Source: an uncultured Prevotella sp. (lineage in GTDB: Bacteria; Bacteroidota; Bacteroidia; Bacteroidales; Bacteroidaceae). Taken from it: DNA of 10,999 nt. The notes under the pieces are model-generated. The model made no database searches. It saw nothing but the letters and a program-made list of their open reading frames with translations, and was not told the origin of the DNA. How positions within the stretch are numbered: the first letter of the stretch is position 1; every line of letters begins with the position of its first letter. The position numbers and the translations under genes were made by a program. The stretch is from assembly GCA_947072805.1 (NCBI GenBank), contig CAMTJK010000108.1, positions 1-10,999 on the forward strand. Reading direction: 5' to 3'. This document shows positions 7,125 through 10,999 of the stretch, piece after piece.

Positions 7125-8660
7125 ATGAAAAAAACGTTTACCATTATTGCATTGCTTGCTTTTACAGCATTATCTTATGCCGCCGACTTCACCGACAGGC
7201 TGAAAGTAACCATCCAGGGCGTTGCCGACGTGCCCACTCTCAACACCATCACTGTCAATGAACAGAGTAACGGCAAATACGAACTTATACTGAAGAACTT
7301 TGAGATGACCGGAATGTCGGTGGGAACAATTCATATCGTAGACGTGGATGCCGTCTCCGAAGGCAACAAGACCATGCTTTCCACTACACAGAACATTCTC
7401 ATAAGCGAAGGTGATATAGTACCCTCTGGCGGCATCTGGCTCGGTCCGCAGCTCGGAGAAGTACCGGTCAGCCTCAATGCCGAAATGACAGCCGACCACC
7501 TGTATGCCATGATAAGCATCAGCTTCACCGATCTCAACATTGAAGTGACATTCGGCGATACATACCAAATAGCCAATTCTGACTTCGAACTGTTCCACAA
7601 GGCCCATGCCGGCGATGTAAACAGCGACGAGCCCAACAACTGGCACTCGTTCATGAGCTGCACTGGCACTCTCGCCGGAGTGGTGAGCACAGTGCCTCAC
7701 ACATTCATCAGCAATGAGGTGCGTCCGGGCTCATTCGGCAAGACAAGCGTACTGATTAAGTCGGGCATGGCACTGGGTGTAGTCGTTGCCAACGGCACTC
7801 TGACCACCGGACGTCTCATGGCAGGCGGATTCAGCGCAACGAGCACCGACAATAACGCCTTCCTTGACATTACAAGTACCGACAAAGACGAGAATGGCGA
7901 CCCCTTCTATTCACTGCTTAGCGGAAAACCCGACTCCGTAAGTCTGTGGGTACGCTTCAAGCAGGAGACAGAACAGCCCGATCATCCTTACGCCACCATG
8001 TCGGCAGTCATTACCGACGGCAGCTACTACCAGGAACCTTGCGACAAAGACTATACTGACATCATCGTTGGCAGGGCTGTTGCCAACACCATAGCAAGCA
8101 AAGGGTTTGCATGGCAGCGCATCTGCGTTCCGTTCGACTACGCCTCTTATACTGAGAAAGAGAGCAAGGCTGTTCTCGTTACCATCTCTACAAACGCTGA
8201 TCCCGGCGAGGGCACAGGCAACGACGAACTATACGTGGACGACCTTACGCTCATCTACAACAGCAAACTGGAGGCTCTTAGCATAAAAGGTGCAGCCGTA
8301 GAGGGCTTCAGCAAAAACAAGTTTGACTATGAGGTGAATGTCAGCGGAGACATAACTGCAGACGACATTGACGCAAAGGCTGACGGAAAAGGTGCCAAAG
8401 TGACGAAAGAGATTGTGGCAGAAGGTAACGTTGTAAAGGCCGTGATAAAGGTAACGTCAAACGATCTGCGCACTACCAACACCTATACCGTAACACTGAA
8501 AGGCATAGCAAACGTCATTTCAGATGTAAAAGCAAAGAAAAAGGTGACTCCGGCAGCTGTATATAATCTTAACGGACAACGCGTCACATCTACCGCAAAG
8601 GGCATTATCTACATACGTAAAGGTACTGACGGCAAAACGACAAAAGTAATAATGAAATAA
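7125..8660 (+). CDS. Secreted multidomain protein: calycin-like, PCMD and cadherin-like modules with C-terminal sorting-like tail
   Basis: A 511-residue exported protein. Signal peptide: KKTFTIIALLAFTALSYA, cleavage near A19/A20. Residues about 21-150 are a calycin-like barrel (KVTIQGVADVPTLNTITV, YELILKNFEM, IHIVDVD, SLNAEMTADHLYAMISI). Residues about 150-380 form a PCMD-type domain (NSDFELF, EPNNWHSF, VSLWVRFK, ending ELYVDDLTLIYN), related in plan to the lipoprotein encoded two genes upstream. Residues 381-460 are a beta-sandwich resembling cadherin-like repeats (LEALSIKGAAVEGFSKNKFD ... NTYTVTL). The last 36 residues (VYNLNGQRV, KGIIYIRKG, KVIMK) resemble a type IX secretion or Por-sorting C-terminal tail. 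An AAAGG-type Shine-Dalgarno sequence near 7113-7117 supports ATG 7125. No enzyme motif is evident; a surface glycan-binding or adhesive role is inferred. It follows the barrel gene by 110 nt and precedes a strong terminator. Confidence 0.82.
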   Translation: MKKTFTIIALLAFTALSYAADFTDRLKVTIQGVADVPTLNTITVNEQSNGKYELILKNFEMTGMSVGTIHIVDVDAVSEGNKTMLSTTQNILISEGDIVPSGGIWLGPQLGEVPVSLNAEMTADHLYAMISISFTDLNIEVTFGDTYQIANSDFELFHKAHAGDVNSDEPNNWHSFMSCTGTLAGVVSTVPHTFISNEVRPGSFGKTSVLIKSGMALGVVVANGTLTTGRLMAGGFSATSTDNNAFLDITSTDKDENGDPFYSLLSGKPDSVSLWVRFKQETEQPDHPYATMSAVITDGSYYQEPCDKDYTDIIVGRAVANTIASKGFAWQRICVPFDYASYTEKESKAVLVTISTNADPGEGTGNDELYVDDLTLIYNSKLEALSIKGAAVEGFSKNKFDYEVNVSGDITADDIDAKADGKGAKVTKEIVAEGNVVKAVIKVTSNDLRTTNTYTVTLKGIANVISDVKAKKKVTPAAVYNLNGQRVTSTAKGIIYIRKGTDGKTTKVIMK

Positions 8661-8692
8661 GCAGATACCTTACAGGTAACAGATACACAAGC

Positions 8693-8735
8693 AAAAAAGC
8701 ATCACTACAAGGCTGGCGTAGTGATGCTTTTTTTT
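8693..8735. terminator. Bidirectional terminator between convergent operons
   Basis: GCATCACTAC (8699-8708) pairs perfectly with GTAGTGATGC (8718-8727) around a nine-base loop. AAAAAA precedes the left arm (8693-8698) and eight T follow the right arm (8728-8735), so each strand reads stem then U-run. It therefore can end the plus-strand calycin/PCMD transcript (stop at 8660) and the minus-strand aminotransferase transcript (stop at 8767). Confidence 0.92.
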
Positions 8736-8773
8736 GTATCAAGGCGTGGTGATGCTTTTTTTTGTATCAAGGC
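8718..8773 (+). repeat. 28-bp tandem duplication of the terminator right arm
   Basis: 8718-8745 and 8746-8773 are two adjacent 28-bp copies differing at one base (A8720 versus G8748). Each contains the hairpin right arm GTRGTGATGC, eight T and GTATCAAGGC. The second copy covers the last codons and the TGA stop of the minus-strand aminotransferase gene (8767-8769). The alternative right arm at 8746-8755 can also pair with the single left arm at 8699-8708, with one G-U pair. Confidence 0.93.
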
Positions 8774-9894
8774 TTGAAGCTATTGAGCAGTTCCACAACA
8801 CGCTCCGTCTCTTCTTCGGTAAGTGTCTGGTTGCACGGAATGCTTAGTTCCCTGTCATGTATTGCCTCCGTAACAGGCAGCTGAAGAGTGGAAATATTCT
8901 CGTAACAGCGCTGCTTATGCGGCGGTATGGGGTAATGGATCACTGTCTGTACCCCATTGTCGGCAAGATACTGTTGCAGACGGTCGCGGCACACACACAT
9001 CACAGGAAAGATATGGAACACGCTGTGTGCCCAATATGCTCTGTCGGGAAGCCAAAGAAGCGGATTCTTCACATTATCTATATATGATAATGCCACCTTG
9101 CGGCGCCGTTCGTTTTCAATGTCAAGGTAGCGTAACTTCACATCGAGCACGGCAGCCTGTATCTCGTCCATACGACTGTTGCGACCGCAATGGCCGAACA
9201 CATACTTGCGCTCCGAACCATAGTTGGCAAGCGCCCTCACCATGTCGGCAAGTTGGGCGTCATTGGTAGTTACCGCACCGGCATCACCAAGTGCGCCAAG
9301 GTTTTTACCCGGATAGAAACTGTGTCCTGCTGCATCGCCAAGCGAACCGGTACGCAGAACGCCGCTCCTGCCCATGTCTGCCACACTTGCCGTAAGTCCG
9401 TGAGCCTGCGCATTGTCTTCAATGAGCTTCAGATTGTGACGCCGGCACACGTCTGCAATACGCTCGGTATACGCCATCCGTCCGTATAGGTGAACAATCA
9501 TGACAGCACGCGTACGTTCGGTTACAGCCCTTTCCACGAGACTGTCATCAATTTGCAGCGTTTCAGACGAGGGTTCGACGAGAACAGGCACAAGATGGTT
9601 TTCGGTGATGGCAAGAATAGTGGCGATATAGGTATTTGCCGGCACTATCACCTCATCGCCCTCGTTCATTACACCCATTTCTATGTAGGCCCGCAAAATA
9701 AGAGTGAGAGCATCGAGACCGTTGGCGCAACTGACACAATGGCTCGTCCCCACATATCGGGCATAGTCTTCCTCAAAATGTGCGACAGCCTCTCCTTGCA
9801 AATACCATCCGCTTTCGGTCACACGGCACACGGCTTCGCGTATCTCGTCAGCATGCAGGGCTGTTATTTTTTTCAGTTCAAGGTATTTTATCAT
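8767..9894 (-). CDS. DegT/DnrJ/EryC1/StrS-family PLP sugar aminotransferase (FdtB/QdtB-like)
   Basis: A 375-residue cytoplasmic aminotransferase that uses pyridoxal phosphate to convert a keto group of a nucleotide-linked sugar to an amine. Next to an FdtA-type ketoisomerase, the likely substrate is a dTDP-3-keto-6-deoxyhexose, with glutamate as donor. Features: substrate strand ANGLDAL (58-64), VPANTYIATILAI (84-96), LIEDNAQAHG with D160 and Q163 (cofactor contacts), and HSFYPGKNLGALGDAGA with the Schiff-base Lys197. NSRMDEIQAA (239-248) and VIHYPIPPHKQ (318-328) are also family landmarks. I chose ATG 9894 because MIKYLELKKITALHADEI is the usual beginning and because ATGA overlaps the upstream stop by four bases. 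A further in-frame ATG at 9906 would add four residues. Distinguishing FdtB from QdtB or other 3-aminotransferases is not possible by eye. Confidence 0.93.
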   Translation of the reverse strand: MIKYLELKKITALHADEIREAVCRVTESGWYLQGEAVAHFEEDYARYVGTSHCVSCANGLDALTLILRAYIEMGVMNEGDEVIVPANTYIATILAITENHLVPVLVEPSSETLQIDDSLVERAVTERTRAVMIVHLYGRMAYTERIADVCRRHNLKLIEDNAQAHGLTASVADMGRSGVLRTGSLGDAAGHSFYPGKNLGALGDAGAVTTNDAQLADMVRALANYGSERKYVFGHCGRNSRMDEIQAAVLDVKLRYLDIENERRRKVALSYIDNVKNPLLWLPDRAYWAHSVFHIFPVMCVCRDRLQQYLADNGVQTVIHYPIPPHKQRCYENISTLQLPVTEAIHDRELSIPCNQTLTEEETERVVELLNSFKP

Positions 9895-10832
9895 TTCAAC
9901 TTCCATTGGTAGGTATCATAACAAACGCCTCGTCCTCCGAAGCCTTCTTTCTGGAAAATGAGCGTCTCGTTGAGTCGGTGTCCGCCCTCCTCCGTAGATT
10001 TGCCGAAATCGAAATATGGTGCATCGGCAAAGTCGTGGTTGAGCACCTTGTCGAAGATGGCGTCGAGAGCACACAGGCGTTTGCCCTCGGGTGATGCCGA
10101 AATGTATTGTGTGTGAACCACGCGTCCGGTATCGTATATCACCGTTCCGGCAAGCATTTCGCCCTCACGGTGTGCCACATACAGTCGTATGCGCGAAGGG
10201 AAGCGTGACTTCAGCAGCATCATCTCATCGGCAGTATGCACCGGTCTCGCCCCATAACGGAGGTCGAGATTGGCAGATAGTATATTCCAGAAGCCATTGA
10301 GGTCGTCACTTTCCTCAACCACCACCCTATTGTTGCGTGCCTTGCTTATGCCGTAGCGGCGTCCGTGACTCCATCGCAAACGGTTATCCGCCGACATGGA
10401 CGATGATATTTCGCGCTTGAGGAGGCCGGCTTCGCAAGTGCGGAAGATGGCGTAAAGGTCTTCGTCGGCAGGTACGCGATGGTAAATCCATGGCACTGCC
10501 TTATATACCACACTCTCCACGCCCTCACCGCGAAGCATGTCGTTGAGTTCGGCAAACAGCGCGACGGTGGCGGCAGCAGTGGCTTCGGCACCCGTAATAA
10601 GTCCGCCGTAGGTCAGTCCTGCATGCGAGTAGAGCACACTTCCGGCAACATTTGCCGGCAAAAGAGCATACAGATTTCCATCGCGGTATATCATCAGTGA
10701 CGCATCGGTAAACCTGTCGGCATGATAATCCATATACCGCCGGTCAAAGAGAAAGGTTCCGTTCTTCGACTGCTCTACAAAAGCATTCCATTGTGGTGCA
10801 TCGTCGGGTGTATATCTTCTTATTTCGAACAT
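9891..10832 (-). CDS. FemAB-like GNAT acyltransferase associated with amino-sugar synthesis
   Basis: A 313-residue protein without signal peptide, of the FemAB-like/Acetyltransf_6 branch of the GNAT superfamily: an N-terminal half with YMDYHADRF (33-41), SLMIYRDGNLYALLPAN and YSHAGLTYGGL (about 68-78), and a C-terminal half with LRYGARPVHTADEMMLL, IRLYVAHREGEMLAGTVIYD and YFDFGKSTE. Homologues are frequent in Bacteroidota polysaccharide loci. Members of the superfamily transfer acetyl or aminoacyl groups to amines. Lying between an FdtA-type isomerase and an FdtB-like aminotransferase, it is a candidate to acylate the 3-amino group of the sugar in place of the hexapeptide-repeat acetyltransferase FdtC; this is inference. 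Its start at 10832 overlaps the upstream gene by 13 bp and its stop overlaps the next start (ATGA), indicating a tight operon. Confidence 0.85.
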   Translation of the reverse strand: MFEIRRYTPDDAPQWNAFVEQSKNGTFLFDRRYMDYHADRFTDASLMIYRDGNLYALLPANVAGSVLYSHAGLTYGGLITGAEATAAATVALFAELNDMLRGEGVESVVYKAVPWIYHRVPADEDLYAIFRTCEAGLLKREISSSMSADNRLRWSHGRRYGISKARNNRVVVEESDDLNGFWNILSANLDLRYGARPVHTADEMMLLKSRFPSRIRLYVAHREGEMLAGTVIYDTGRVVHTQYISASPEGKRLCALDAIFDKVLNHDFADAPYFDFGKSTEEGGHRLNETLIFQKEGFGGRGVCYDTYQWKLK

Positions 10833-10999
10833 TCAGAGTTGTTTATGTATTTCATGAAGTCGTCGTAATCGCGTATGTAATCTTCTTCTTCAAAAAGCTC
10901 GGACGCCAGCACAAGACACACTGAGCCGGAAGAGAAATCGTCGAGCGTACGCCATACGCCGGTCTCCACGAGCAATCCCTGGTAAGGATGGTTGAGCAG
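10820..10999 (-). CDS. FdtA/QdtA-type dTDP-sugar ketoisomerase, C-terminal part (cut by window edge)
   Basis: Only the last 59 residues lie in the window; the 5' end is to the right. Visible sequence: LLNHPYQGLLVETGVWRTLD, DFSSGSVCLVLASELF, and EEEDYIRDYDDFMKYI. This is the end of the cupin fold of FdtA/QdtA/WxcM-type 3,4-ketoisomerases, which convert dTDP-4-keto-6-deoxyglucose to a dTDP-3-keto-6-deoxyhexose in the cytoplasm. Conserved points include the Pro-Tyr-x-Gly-Leu strand, a Trp before the DDFSSGS turn, and LASxxFxExDYIRDYxxF. FdtA makes the galacto and QdtA the gluco product, and the fragment does not decide between them. The stop at 10820-10822 lies within the start of the FemAB-like gene (13-bp overlap). 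Confidence 0.9.
   Translation of the reverse strand: MLNHPYQGLLVETGVWRTLDDFSSGSVCLVLASELFEEEDYIRDYDDFMKYINNSECSK

Overview
The window looks like chromosome from a member of the Bacteroidota, probably a Prevotella-like or Bacteroides-like organism. The evidence is a lipoprotein with a Bacteroidota-style acidic surface-export motif after its lipid cysteine, two proteins with PCMD-type carbohydrate domains, a calycin-like/PCMD surface protein with a YxLxGxRV...GIYI-type tail, a TAnnTTTG promoter element, and a FemAB-like acetyltransferase of a type common in this phylum. No rRNA, tRNA or CRISPR array was seen. Species cannot be named from the sequence alone.

Layout. Positions 1-435 hold no intact gene; the minus strand there resembles the decayed start of an IS982-type transposase. 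A GNAT acetyltransferase (436-1026) and a secreted SGNH/GDSL esterase (1169-1978) follow on the plus strand. Next comes a compact lactate-utilisation operon, lutA-lutB-lutC (2054-4868), encoding the iron-sulfur complex that oxidises L-lactate to pyruvate. It ends in a strong hairpin terminator (4922-4980).

A second plus-strand unit starts with a well-formed -7 element (5047-5054). It encodes a PCMD-domain lipoprotein (5084-6262), a small outer-membrane beta-barrel translationally coupled to it by an ATGA overlap (6259-7014), and a secreted multidomain calycin-like/PCMD/cadherin-like protein (7125-8660). These three look like one cell-surface apparatus, perhaps for binding a glycan. Its substrate and mechanism are unknown, and it is the most likely undescribed system in the window.

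The right end is on the minus strand and converges on the surface operon. It carries, in transcription order, the 3' end of an FdtA/QdtA-type sugar-nucleotide ketoisomerase (10820-10999), a FemAB-like acyltransferase (9891-10832) and a DegT/DnrJ/EryC1/StrS aminotransferase (8767-9894), with overlapping reading frames. Together they suggest synthesis of a dTDP-3-amino-3,6-dideoxyhexose and possible acylation of its amine, for a capsule, O-antigen or glycoprotein glycan. The two converging units meet at a bidirectional terminator (8693-8735). Its right arm and T-run lie in a 28-bp unit that has been tandemly duplicated, and the second copy runs into the stop codon of the aminotransferase gene.
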